Source: Pseudarcicella hirudinis
GTDB taxonomy: Bacteria > Bacteroidota > Bacteroidia > Cytophagales > Spirosomataceae
Direction of reading: 5' to 3'
Assembly (NCBI RefSeq): GCF_900115665.1
Contig: NZ_FOXH01000005.1
Span: 388,033-452,032, forward strand
Length of the DNA: 64,000 nt
A program made the translations under genes and the position numbers. Shown here in pieces: positions 7,704 through 15,058 of this stretch. A model generated the notes under the pieces. The model did not search any database, was not told where the DNA came from, and saw only the letters and a program-made list of their open reading frames with translations. Numbering within the stretch: position 1 is the first letter of the stretch; each line of letters opens with the position of its first letter.

Positions 7704-8276
7704 TTAATTTCCAAAAACATACCCCCATTTGAAACCCGGGTAGTGCTTATGCGGTTTCAAAACTACCTGCTCTGGAATGTTGGGTAATTCCGGATACTGA
7801 CCTTTAGTATATTTATCCCATGTGTTACTGTCTTTTACTGCTGGGTATAGATTCTTCAACACCCAGTCTTTAAATTCATCAAGTGTGAATCTCTTCTCTC
7901 TAACAGGTATAAAATTACTAAGTGAAGTATATTCTATATGTTTTTGGTAATGGCCTATAGAACACATTCGAACAGGCAATTTCCCATCTCTATACATCTG
8001 TTTATATTCTTTGTAATTTGTAGGTTTCAGGTTTTTAAAATTCCATGCTTTAGCTTCTTCAAATGTAAACTTATTGTTTCTTTTTGTATATGTTACGCGT
8101 TTTTTGACTGATTTTTTTTTGCCTTCAATATTTGATTTTATTAAACGCAATTCGTAACAACATTGAATACATTTTGAACGATAGGTTTTACCAAATTGTT
8201 CGATAGGCTTAATTATTTCACATTTATTACATTTCTTAAGCCCATCTACTATCCGGTTGTATGGCTTTTTTGTCAT
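7704..8276 (-). CDS. Zinc-ribbon protein with two WxxxNLxP...P-type repeats
   Basis: The N-terminus of this 190-residue protein has a four-cysteine ribbon (CNKCEIIKPIEQFGK...CIQCC, residues about 16-40) of the kind found ahead of HNH nucleases. No H-N-H residues follow. Instead there are two copies of a similar unit. FTFEEAKAWNFKNLKPTN...GKLPVR is at about 90-130 and FTLDEFKDWVLKNLYPAV...GQYPELPNIPE is near the end, closing in HYPGFKWGYVFG. Comparable short repeats occur in phage and algal-virus nuclease-type proteins (from memory). Flanking inverted terminators make it look like an inserted single-gene cassette. DNA binding is plausible; no enzyme activity can be claimed. Confidence 0.6.
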   Translation of the reverse strand: MTKKPYNRIVDGLKKCNKCEIIKPIEQFGKTYRSKCIQCCYELRLIKSNIEGKKKSVKKRVTYTKRNNKFTFEEAKAWNFKNLKPTNYKEYKQMYRDGKLPVRMCSIGHYQKHIEYTSLSNFIPVREKRFTLDEFKDWVLKNLYPAVKDSNTWDKYTKGQYPELPNIPEQVVLKPHKHYPGFKWGYVFGN

Positions 8277-8337
8277 AAAATTTATTGGTATAGTTAGTTT
8301 AAACGTTTGTTAAGAATGTGTAGATATTTCACATACA

Positions 8338-8366
8338 AAAACCCCTGAAACTTATCATTTCAAGGG
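8338..8366 (-). terminator. Terminator hairpin, arm 2 of the 29-bp inverted repeat pair
   Basis: Exact reverse complement of 7673-7701. Read on the minus strand the hairpin is followed by TTTTT, so it ends leftward transcripts from the ArsR-like gene (8477-8878). Confidence 0.7.
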
Positions 8367-8375
8367 CTTTTGGCA

Positions 8376-8454
8376 TCCTAAACGGTTCGATTAAAGTTTT
8401 GCTAAAATTTAGCTTAAAAATCAAATTGTTTCAATTCCTAAATGGTTCGATTAA
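8376..8454. repeat. Two 19-bp near-identical direct repeats, 60 bp apart
   Basis: TCCTAAACGGTTCGATTAA (8376-8394) and TCCTAAATGGTTCGATTAA (8436-8454) differ at one base. A short palindrome GCTAAAATTTAGC (8401-8413) lies between them. They follow the stop of the ArsR-like gene. They could be protein-binding sites of the element or remnants of a cassette boundary; no role is proven. Confidence 0.5.
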
Positions 8455-8476
8455 CAGTAAATTTAACTCTCAAAAT

Positions 8477-8878
8477 TTAATATCCAAATGTTTTTGAATT
8501 CTTTTTTGTCTTCAAATACTCAGAATATTTTTCATAAACCATTTCTCCCTTTTCTTCTCGTTCTTTTAATCGTAAAAGACATTCCTCAACCTCAGGAGAA
8601 TTTAAAAGTGGCTTTATTATCGGAGCAAATATAGTTATAAAATGCTCTGTAAGATGCCAGCTGGCATACCTTTGGTCTCTTGTTACAGTCAAATAATTGA
8701 GGTTTTCCAAGCATTTTCCAAGAATAGTAATATTTCTGGGGCTTATTCCGGTGCAGTAAATTAGATCGGTTACAAATATTTTTTTGTGATTAACTTTCAT
8801 TAGCACACACAGCAATAACAGCCGGGTAGGGTTACCTATAGCATCGTAAAATTCAGCGTGTGCATTAAGAAGATTCAT
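8477..8878 (-). CDS. ArsR-like winged-helix regulator
   Basis: A 133-residue protein with AIGNPTRLLLLCVLM near residue 14, the usual first helices of ArsR/SmtB repressors. The probable recognition helix is in TDLIYCTGISPRNITILGKCLENL, and a wing with YASWHLTEH follows. No metal-binding CxC motif is visible, so the effector is unknown. It lies 63 bp downstream of the integrase on the same strand and may regulate excision or element genes. Confidence 0.65.
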   Translation of the reverse strand: MNLLNAHAEFYDAIGNPTRLLLLCVLMKVNHKKIFVTDLIYCTGISPRNITILGKCLENLNYLTVTRDQRYASWHLTEHFITIFAPIIKPLLNSPEVEECLLRLKEREEKGEMVYEKYSEYLKTKKNSKTFGY

Positions 8879-8941
8879 AGATTTTATTTCTGGGTTTTCC
8901 TATTTTTATGATAGGAATAGGGTTAAACAGATTACTAAATA

Positions 8942-10132
8942 TTAGATATTTGGAAATTCAGCCAATACCCTTTTATCTCGTACCCTAACGTACGCATCAA
9001 GTTCTTTTTCATTAGTTTGACCCATTGCAGCTATAGCAGCTGTCTTGGTCATGTTGTATTCATTTATTAGGGTATCAGAGAATTTTTTTCTACCTGTGTG
9101 ATACCACAAATATTTTTGAATACCACACTTTTCAGTTGCAACCCTTAAAAGCATATTCATTTCTTTATTACTTTTTACAGGCAAAACGAAGCTTTTTATT
9201 CCTCCATATTTATCCAACAAGTTTCTTGCCTTGGCTATAAGTGGTATAAAAAATGGAGTTTCACTTTTTTGTCTGGGTTTTTTAAGGCATATTCTTCCAT
9301 CTATCTCAACCACGTCTGAAGGCCCTATAATTTTTATGTCTATGTAAGACAACCCAGTATAACAGCTGAACAAATAGCAGTCAATAACATTCCTAAGCCT
9401 TACACTCAACTCAGTATTTTCTAACAAATTCAATTCTTCATTAGAAATATGCGTAGTATCAACAATATTAGGAATGTGAATCTTTACCGGCTCTAAAGGA
9501 TTTTGCTCCAAATAGTCTTGATCGCAAGCCCATATTAAGCATGTTTTTACAGCCTGGCAAAGCTTTCCGGAATAGACCCTACCTACTGCCTGCTCTTTCT
9601 CAGATCTAAATCGGTTTATTACTCCTTTTTTCACTTCGTCAGCAAAAATACCTTCCAAGTTATTTTTTTCGAGATACAAAGAAAATTGATGTAGCCTATC
9701 TTTGTAAGAATCGTATGTACTCATGCTCCATCTGCCCTCCCCGGTTACCTTCTTTTTTTTTGCTACCGCTAAAACCTGAGCCAAAAACAAATCTTTTATT
9801 TCGCTGAATTTGTAATACGATTTTGTATTACCCAAATAAATAGATTTAATCTCTGAAGCAGTTGCCCTTTTACCTCTACTTTCAAGGTCGAGATAAATAG
9901 TATTTAGTTTTGCCGTTATTGCGTCAAGCCTAAGATTGTTGGTCTTAGCACTTTCGGAATTTTTGTTAAACTTTTGTTTGTCCGGGTCCCAGTCTTTCGG
10001 ATCAGCTTTTATTCTAGTATTCTCCAAATGTATTTTTTCGGAGTTTACTGTTATTCTGCAATTAATCCGGCCAAGGCCTCCCGGCTTTTTACTTTTTCTT
10101 AGATAAAACAAAATGGTCATAGTGTTAATCAT
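8942..10132 (-). CDS. Tyrosine recombinase / integrase of the CTnDOT-like type
   Basis: This 396-residue protein has an N-terminal arm-binding domain (YLRKSKKPGGLGRINCRITV) and a SAM-like core-binding domain near 110-210. The C-terminal catalytic domain has HTGR (about 345-348) and Tyr about 381 in DAYVRVRDKR. The first catalytic Arg, normally in TGLRxxD, is replaced by Ser (CYTGLSYIDI). IntDOT of Bacteroides has the same kind of change. The usual later His is also Q (MGQTNEKE). It is the integrase expected to act at the neighbouring tRNA-Ser site. The start lies 245 bp from the tRNA 3' end, and operator-like repeats lie between. Confidence 0.9.
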   Translation of the reverse strand: MINTMTILFYLRKSKKPGGLGRINCRITVNSEKIHLENTRIKADPKDWDPDKQKFNKNSESAKTNNLRLDAITAKLNTIYLDLESRGKRATASEIKSIYLGNTKSYYKFSEIKDLFLAQVLAVAKKKKVTGEGRWSMSTYDSYKDRLHQFSLYLEKNNLEGIFADEVKKGVINRFRSEKEQAVGRVYSGKLCQAVKTCLIWACDQDYLEQNPLEPVKIHIPNIVDTTHISNEELNLLENTELSVRLRNVIDCYLFSCYTGLSYIDIKIIGPSDVVEIDGRICLKKPRQKSETPFFIPLIAKARNLLDKYGGIKSFVLPVKSNKEMNMLLRVATEKCGIQKYLWYHTGRKKFSDTLINEYNMTKTAAIAAMGQTNEKELDAYVRVRDKRVLAEFPNI

Positions 10133-10230
10133 AATATGTTTTGGCGTGGCAAGGGTGCATTACTACCCCTCTCCAACCTCGCACTTTAGTGTCGCAATTA
10201 CAGATTAGGGCTCAATCTGATTACGTAGCA

Positions 10231-10264
10231 AAAGTGTTACCCAAAACATGGAAAGTGTTACCCA
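10231..10264. promoter_or_regulatory. Tandem 13-bp repeats beside integrase (possible arm-type or operator sites)
   Basis: AAAGTGTTACCCA occurs at 10231-10243 and 10252-10264, 21 bp apart (two helical turns), with a related TTTGTAACCC just after. They lie between the integrase start and the tRNA-Ser 3' end, where an element's attachment site carries integrase or excisionase sites. The repeats are seen in the sequence; the binding role is inferred. Confidence 0.4.
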
Positions 10265-10376
10265 TTTGTAACCCTTTTCTAATTAATTACCATTTCGTAA
10301 GCTTTTTCAAAAAACTGCCATGTAGACGAAAAAAAAGCTTAACTACCTGAGTAATTAAGCTAAAGTAAACATTGCG

Positions 10377-10461
10377 CAGAGAGAGAGGGATTCGAACCCC
10401 CGGACCTTTGACAGTCAACGGTTTTCAAGACCGCCGCAATCGACCACTCTGCCATCTCTCT
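10377..10461 (-). tRNA. tRNA-Ser (anticodon UGA)
   Basis: Read on the minus strand, an 85-nt cloverleaf with acceptor stem AGAGAGA/TCTCTCT. The T loop is TTCGAAT (10390-10396) and the anticodon is TGA (complement of 10425-10427). A long variable arm, typical of class II serine tRNAs, is present. The discriminator is G; the CCA is not encoded. The 3' end faces the integrase and element, so this is the probable attachment site. Confidence 0.93.
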
Positions 10462-10655
10462 GTTTTTCTTGTCTTTCAGACTTCCTTTTTGTCTTTTGAC
10501 ACTGCAAAATTAGCAGTCTTATCTTTACGACGCAAGCCCTGATTAGAAAAAAAATAAAAGTTTTCTGCGGCAAAGGCTTTAACTATTTGTAAAACAAGGA
10601 AATAAAGTGAGAAAAAAAATGAAAATATTTTCGGAAATCTCTTAATTCACTTCAA

Positions 10656-10680
10656 AAACAGGGTTTTTAAGCTAAAAACC
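10656..10680 (-). terminator. Probable terminator after miaA
   Basis: On the minus strand GGTTTTTA-GCT-TAAAAACC (10662-10680) forms an 8-bp hairpin followed by CTGTTTTTG. It lies 13 bp after the miaA stop. Confidence 0.5.
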
Positions 10681-10693
10681 AATATTCTCATTT

Positions 10694-11617
10694 TTAATTT
10701 CGCTCAAGAAGGTCTGAAATTTCTTCAAGCATCAGATCTCCATGATTTTGATGAGAAAGCCAATGGATCTTTAGTCCGTCTTTTTCCATTTTCCTGAAAT
10801 ATGTCATCTGCCGCTTGGCAAATTGATGAATCGCTACCTTCAACCTTTCAACCATTGTCGGATAATCAAGTACTCCCTGAAGATACTGTGTAATGAATTT
10901 ATACTCCAGACCATAGAATATCAGTTTTTCTGCTGTAACACCTGCATCCAGAAGTTTTTCTACTTCTTCTATCATTCCGTTTTGTAAACGCTGATGCAAG
11001 CGCCGGGTAATTCTTTCTCGCCGGATTTCAACATCAGGATTGAGTCCGAAAATAATGCTTTGCGGGGTTTCAGGTGTTTTTAATGAAAAATCAGGATTTC
11101 TTTCCAAAAATACCGCAATCTCCACCGCTCTTTGTAAACGCTTTCTGGTTGAAATATCTGCCAGATCCGTATAATCCGATTTTTTATGCTGAAACAGTTC
11201 CGTCAGCTGAGTTTCTGTCATTAAAGACAATTCTTCCCGCAAACTTTCATCAACCGGAACAGAAGTAAATTCATAGCCTTTCAGCACTGCTTCAAGGTAC
11301 ATTCCTGAACCTCCGCATAAAACAGGAACCTTATTTCTTGCTATAATATCCTGAAAAGCCGCTTGAAAGTCCTGCTGAAATCTGAAAATATGGTAGGACT
11401 CTCCTGCTTCAACTATATCAATAAGGTGATAAGGAATCTGTTTACCATCAAAAACATACTCTTCAAGGTCTTTTCCGGTGCCAAGATCCATGCCCTTATA
11501 AACCTGTCTGGAATCAGCACTGATGATCTCCCCTCCCAGTCTTTCAGCTAACCTTACTGCCAAATGCGTTTTTCCGCTGGCTGTCGGCCCGAGTATGGTA
11601 ATTAATTTCTTATTCAT
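10694..11617 (-). CDS. miaA: tRNA dimethylallyltransferase MiaA
   Basis: MiaA adds a dimethylallyl group from DMAPP to N6 of A37 in tRNAs that read codons starting with U, which improves codon pairing. The 307-residue protein has the P-loop GPTASGKT (residues 10-17). It also has DSRQVYKGMDLGTGK (from residue 35) and the CGGSGMYLEAVL segment typical of the family. The length is normal. Its start overlaps the end of the upstream gene (11610-11617), so the two are translated from one mRNA. The neighbouring tRNA-Ser(UGA) reads UCA, a codon class MiaA serves. Confidence 0.97.
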   Translation of the reverse strand: MNKKLITILGPTASGKTHLAVRLAERLGGEIISADSRQVYKGMDLGTGKDLEEYVFDGKQIPYHLIDIVEAGESYHIFRFQQDFQAAFQDIIARNKVPVLCGGSGMYLEAVLKGYEFTSVPVDESLREELSLMTETQLTELFQHKKSDYTDLADISTRKRLQRAVEIAVFLERNPDFSLKTPETPQSIIFGLNPDVEIRRERITRRLHQRLQNGMIEEVEKLLDAGVTAEKLIFYGLEYKFITQYLQGVLDYPTMVERLKVAIHQFAKRQMTYFRKMEKDGLKIHWLSHQNHGDLMLEEISDLLERN

Positions 11618-12482
11618 GCCTAAAAACCTTCCTGTACTTTATGCTCCCTGCATTCCATACTTTCAATAAATTATGTTCATTTTCTGCTTTTTTATCAGCT
11701 GAGGATACTCTCTGAAACGTATTTTTATCAAGCAGATAACATTGCGGTGGCAACATATCCGTTTTTTCAAAGCCCAGCATTTCATAACTCCTTCCATCCG
11801 ACCAATCCCGGTCAGCATACGTCATAACGTCATCAGGTTTTTGTTCCTCTGCAAATGCCTTCAGCAGTTTGTCAAATCCTCCGATTACTACAAAGCCTTT
11901 CAAACCGGCAAAACGCAGCAGCTCATATGAGCGGGTATCTTTTCTTTCTCCCCATTTCATGGTTCTTCCGCTGCTGAAAGTAGCAGCCGCAACCAGCAAA
12001 TCATCTTCTCCACTGGCTTCCGGCACATATTTGGCGACATACTGCTTTTTCAGAAACAGGCCGTATTTAAACTTGGATTTAACACTTCCCTGCAAATGAT
12101 TTTCCTGCAAAAACATTTCAGAATGCAATTTATCAATCCGTTTTACATAACAATGACGGGCATTAATTTTTCTGAACTTTCCGAAACTTACTTCCAGACG
12201 GGATTTAACCAATTCCTTCCGGTTTTTCCAGACATCCTCCCAAAGGTGAATCATTTTATATCCAAGTGCCTGATAATGTGCAGAAAGTTCCTGAAATGAG
12301 AGCTTGTTATCTTGCTGAATATTTTCGAACCTCTGGATATCAATCAGATGTAAGGCTATCAGCTTTTCAGGAAACAACAATATTAAAAAATCGTTTTCGG
12401 GAAAATGTTTACTTTTTTCCTCAGATTCAATGAGCAAATCTTCGTTAAGCCAATTCACTATTTCATTTTCAAATTCACTCAT
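11610..12482 (-). CDS. Vsr/phage-endonuclease-related protein with GNAT-like C-terminal domain
   Basis: In this 290-residue protein the stretch LIALHLIDIQ...LGYKMIHLWEDVWKNRKELVKSRL (residues about 40-110) resembles the core of Vsr-type endonuclease folds seen in phage homing endonucleases. Residues about 120-270 contain ENHLQGSV, KYGLFLKK, SYELLRFAGLKGFVVIGGFDKLLK and YADRDWSDGRSYEMLGF. This is the conserved tail that accompanies those phage nucleases and looks acetyltransferase-like. The C-terminus overlaps miaA by 8 bp. Family likeness is from memory and the cellular role is unknown. DNA repair, self-modification or a domesticated homing nuclease are possible. Confidence 0.55.
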   Translation of the reverse strand: MSEFENEIVNWLNEDLLIESEEKSKHFPENDFLILLFPEKLIALHLIDIQRFENIQQDNKLSFQELSAHYQALGYKMIHLWEDVWKNRKELVKSRLEVSFGKFRKINARHCYVKRIDKLHSEMFLQENHLQGSVKSKFKYGLFLKKQYVAKYVPEASGEDDLLVAAATFSSGRTMKWGERKDTRSYELLRFAGLKGFVVIGGFDKLLKAFAEEQKPDDVMTYADRDWSDGRSYEMLGFEKTDMLPPQCYLLDKNTFQRVSSADKKAENEHNLLKVWNAGSIKYRKVFRHE

Positions 12483-12627
12483 GCTGTTAAAATAAACTTT
12501 TTGATTCCGGGCTTTTCTGAAAAACGTTTTGAATTTCTTTTCAAATTTTCATTAACTTAGGTCAAATATTACACCTGTTTATTCTGTGAAAACGCACCAT
12601 TTACCTTTCAAAATCTTACATTTTTCA

Positions 12628-13329
12628 ATGAAAAATATCTTTTTCAAATTTCCATTTCATTTTGATGAAACAAAGTTAGCTGAAGATTTAAGCAAATGTC
12701 TGAAAATTCAGTGGCCTGAACATTTTAATCAGCAGGATTTTGAGGGCAGCTGGACCAGTATTTCACTCCGGTCTGCTTCCGGCAGAGAGAGTGACATCAG
12801 TGCTCATTATACAGAACAAGCTTATATTAACACACCTGTCTTGCAGGAATGCCATTATTTCAGAGAGATTATTGAGTCTTTTCAATGTGAAAAAGAAGCG
12901 GTACGGCTGCTGTCACTGGCAGCGGGAAGTGTTATTAAGGAACATACGGATGCTCATGCAGGATATGAATTTGGTTTTTTCAGAATCCATATTCCTATCC
13001 AGACTGTTCCAGATGTTTCATTTAAAGTCGGCGGGTATGAACTCCCTATGAAAAGCGGAGAGTGCTGGTATGCGGATTTTCACCTGCCTCACAGTGTTGA
13101 AAACAGAAGTAAAACCAACAGGGTGCATCTTATCATGGATTGCAAAAGAAATGAGTGGTCAGATGAATTATTCGGGAAAGCTGGTTATGACTTTGAGGAA
13201 GAAAGGAAAAAGAACGAAATTCCGGCAGAAACCAAATTGCAAATGATTGAAGAATTATCCGGAATTGATACCGAAGGTGCCAGAAACCTTATTGCTCAAT
13301 TGAAGAAAGAAATAGCCCAAACTTCCTGA
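12628..13329 (+). CDS. Aspartyl/asparaginyl beta-hydroxylase family dioxygenase
   Basis: A 233-residue Fe(II)/2-oxoglutarate enzyme of the Asp/Asn hydroxylase family. Metal ligands are H106-x-D108 (KEHTD) and H155 (LPHSVENRS); R165 (NRVHLIMD) should hold 2-oxoglutarate. ATG 12628 (MKNIFFKFPFHFDE) is preferred to a GTG 42 bp upstream because the fold starts there. A sulfotransferase gene follows after 3 bp, so the two are co-translated and may act in turn: hydroxylate a substrate, then sulfate the new hydroxyl. The substrate, whether protein, peptide or lipid amino acid, is unknown. No signal peptide is seen, so it is cytoplasmic. Confidence 0.85.
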   Translation: MKNIFFKFPFHFDETKLAEDLSKCLKIQWPEHFNQQDFEGSWTSISLRSASGRESDISAHYTEQAYINTPVLQECHYFREIIESFQCEKEAVRLLSLAAGSVIKEHTDAHAGYEFGFFRIHIPIQTVPDVSFKVGGYELPMKSGECWYADFHLPHSVENRSKTNRVHLIMDCKRNEWSDELFGKAGYDFEEERKKNEIPAETKLQMIEELSGIDTEGARNLIAQLKKEIAQTS

Positions 13330-13332
13330 AAA

Positions 13333-14310
13333 ATGTATTCCAAACCCGATACCCATCCTTTACTCAACTGGATTCCATACCGGTTTGATAACAGCTCTGA
13401 AAAATTATCAATCAGGTGGCTCTATACCGAAAATATCAGCTTTACAGATCCGTTTTTTGATGAAACGACCTTAAAATGCCTCGCTCTTGCTAATAATTCC
13501 AGAATATATACTACAATTTCAAATGCAGCATTACTGACAGAAGCCGCTAAAGAAATAGAACACCTTGAACCGGATGTTTTTATTTTCCACGTATCAAGAT
13601 GTGGCTCAACACTCATTTCCCAGCTTTTAGGTTTAAATGAAGCCCATATTTCACTGGCAGAAGTTCCTTTTTTCGATGATATCTTAAGAAATCAGCAGCT
13701 TTCAGCCCCACAAAAAGAAGAATTGCTGAGTGCTGCCATCAAATTAATGGGACAGAAAAGAAATGGTCAGGAGAAATCTCTGTTTATCAAACTCGACAGC
13801 TGGCATATCTTTTTCTATGAGATTTTCCGTAAACTCTATCCTGAAACGCCTTTTGTTCTGTTATTCAGATCTCCGTTTGAGGTTTTGCAATCGCATATCA
13901 AACAACCCGGAATGCAGGCTGTGCAGCATGTAATTGAGCCGGAATTGTTCGGATTTGAGCCGGAACATATCTCTGCCATGCCAATGGATCAATATACAGG
14001 ATTGGTTTTAGAGCGGTATTTTCAGGTTTACCAGGATATTATTGAAAAAGATCCTAATGTTCTTCTGCTCAATTATCATGACGGAATTATGAATATTATC
14101 AGGGAAACAGCTCTTTTTGCCAACCTGACATTTGAGGAAAATGAACTGGAGGAAATGGAAAAAAGAAGTAGTTTTCATTCCAAATTCCCCGACCAGCCTT
14201 TTTCAGAAAAAATGCCGGCACCTCAGATTCCTTCATGGCTTCAAACGACTATGAATTTGTTTGAAGAATTGAAAAAACAGCAAAAAGACCTTGAAATCGC
14301 TAAAGATTAA
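13333..14310 (+). CDS. PAPS-dependent sulfotransferase family protein
   Basis: This 325-residue protein has the 5'-phosphosulfate loop SRCGSTL (residues 88-94) and the 3'-phosphate motif FRSPFEVLQS (R179, S187). Both bind PAPS and are standard in sulfotransferases. It begins 3 bp after the hydroxylase gene. Its last 11 bp overlap the 3' end of the opposing cysC gene. An enzyme that makes PAPS next door fits its need for an activated sulfate donor. The acceptor is unknown. The family also contains proteins of untested activity, so the exact reaction is inferred. Confidence 0.82.
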   Translation: MYSKPDTHPLLNWIPYRFDNSSEKLSIRWLYTENISFTDPFFDETTLKCLALANNSRIYTTISNAALLTEAAKEIEHLEPDVFIFHVSRCGSTLISQLLGLNEAHISLAEVPFFDDILRNQQLSAPQKEELLSAAIKLMGQKRNGQEKSLFIKLDSWHIFFYEIFRKLYPETPFVLLFRSPFEVLQSHIKQPGMQAVQHVIEPELFGFEPEHISAMPMDQYTGLVLERYFQVYQDIIEKDPNVLLLNYHDGIMNIIRETALFANLTFEENELEEMEKRSSFHSKFPDQPFSEKMPAPQIPSWLQTTMNLFEELKKQQKDLEIAKD

Positions 14311-14818
14311 GTATAAAGTTGATCAGTTTTTGGGAAGATTCTTCAATATTTTCAAGATGGGAGTGAATAATCAGATCAGGGTTCGGAGGAATTTCATAAG
14401 TATCTCCGATTCCTGTGAGGTTATGCAGTTTTTCCGGATGACCTTCCGGCAAAGCTGCACGTCTGTAAAGGCCCTTGGTATCTCTTTCCTGCAAAGTCTC
14501 TAATTCACAATTTATCCAGACGGTTTTCGCCTGGTATTTTTCCCGCATTTCCTCCCGGACTTTATCATAAGGATTAATTGCAGCAACAATAACAATAATT
14601 CCGTGATTCGAAAGCAGGCTGGCTACAAATGATAATCTTCTGATATTTTCATGACGATCTTCTTTAGAAAATCCTAAATCCTTACATAAAGTCTGCCGGA
14701 ATACGTCTCCGTCAATGACTTCAACCTGATGCCCTTTTTGGGTAAGCGCTTTTTTTACCTGATTGGCTAAAGTACTTTTTCCTGCTCCTGAAAGACCCGT
14801 GAACTGAATAAATGGCAT
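14300..14818 (-). CDS. cysC: Adenylylsulfate (APS) kinase
   Basis: Phosphorylates adenosine 5'-phosphosulfate to PAPS, the sulfate donor. The 172-residue protein has the P-loop GLSGAGKST (residues 8-16), then DGDVFRQTLCKDLGFS, RHENIRR and DTKGLYRRA, all typical of CysC. No ATP-sulfurylase gene (cysD/N) is nearby, so APS must come from elsewhere in the genome. It converges on the sulfotransferase gene with an 11-bp overlap, which suggests a functional neighbourhood and not one transcript. Confidence 0.93.
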   Translation of the reverse strand: MPFIQFTGLSGAGKSTLANQVKKALTQKGHQVEVIDGDVFRQTLCKDLGFSKEDRHENIRRLSFVASLLSNHGIIVIVAAINPYDKVREEMREKYQAKTVWINCELETLQERDTKGLYRRAALPEGHPEKLHNLTGIGDTYEIPPNPDLIIHSHLENIEESSQKLINFILNL

Positions 14819-15058
14819 AATTTTAAGAATAATTTCAACTTTATGGATTAATAATAAGTTTTCAAAGATACATTCTTTCGAAAAATGATTTGTACTGATT
14901 TTTCAGATTATTGCTTCGGGCGGATAATTCATCATTGAAATTTCAGAGGTCAGGAGTATCTTGCCTCAAAATTATTCTTTTTATATTTTAATACTTTATC
15001 CGTTTTTAAAAAACTAATGATTGCAGAAGCCTCGTTTCTGTTATCAGAACCCAATAAA

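Noticed and set aside
10141..10350. 69-aa reading frame between integrase and tRNA-Ser
   Set aside because: No recognisable domain, basic and low-complexity, and it overlaps the probable attachment and operator region. Composition looks like non-coding spacer.
1..10400. Defence system within the element
   Set aside because: No restriction, CBASS, toxin-antitoxin or similar gene pair is recognisable. The zinc-ribbon gene lacks the HNH residues needed for a nuclease call.
13422..13616. 64-aa minus-strand frame within the sulfotransferase
   Set aside because: Shadow frame over a gene with clear PAPS motifs.
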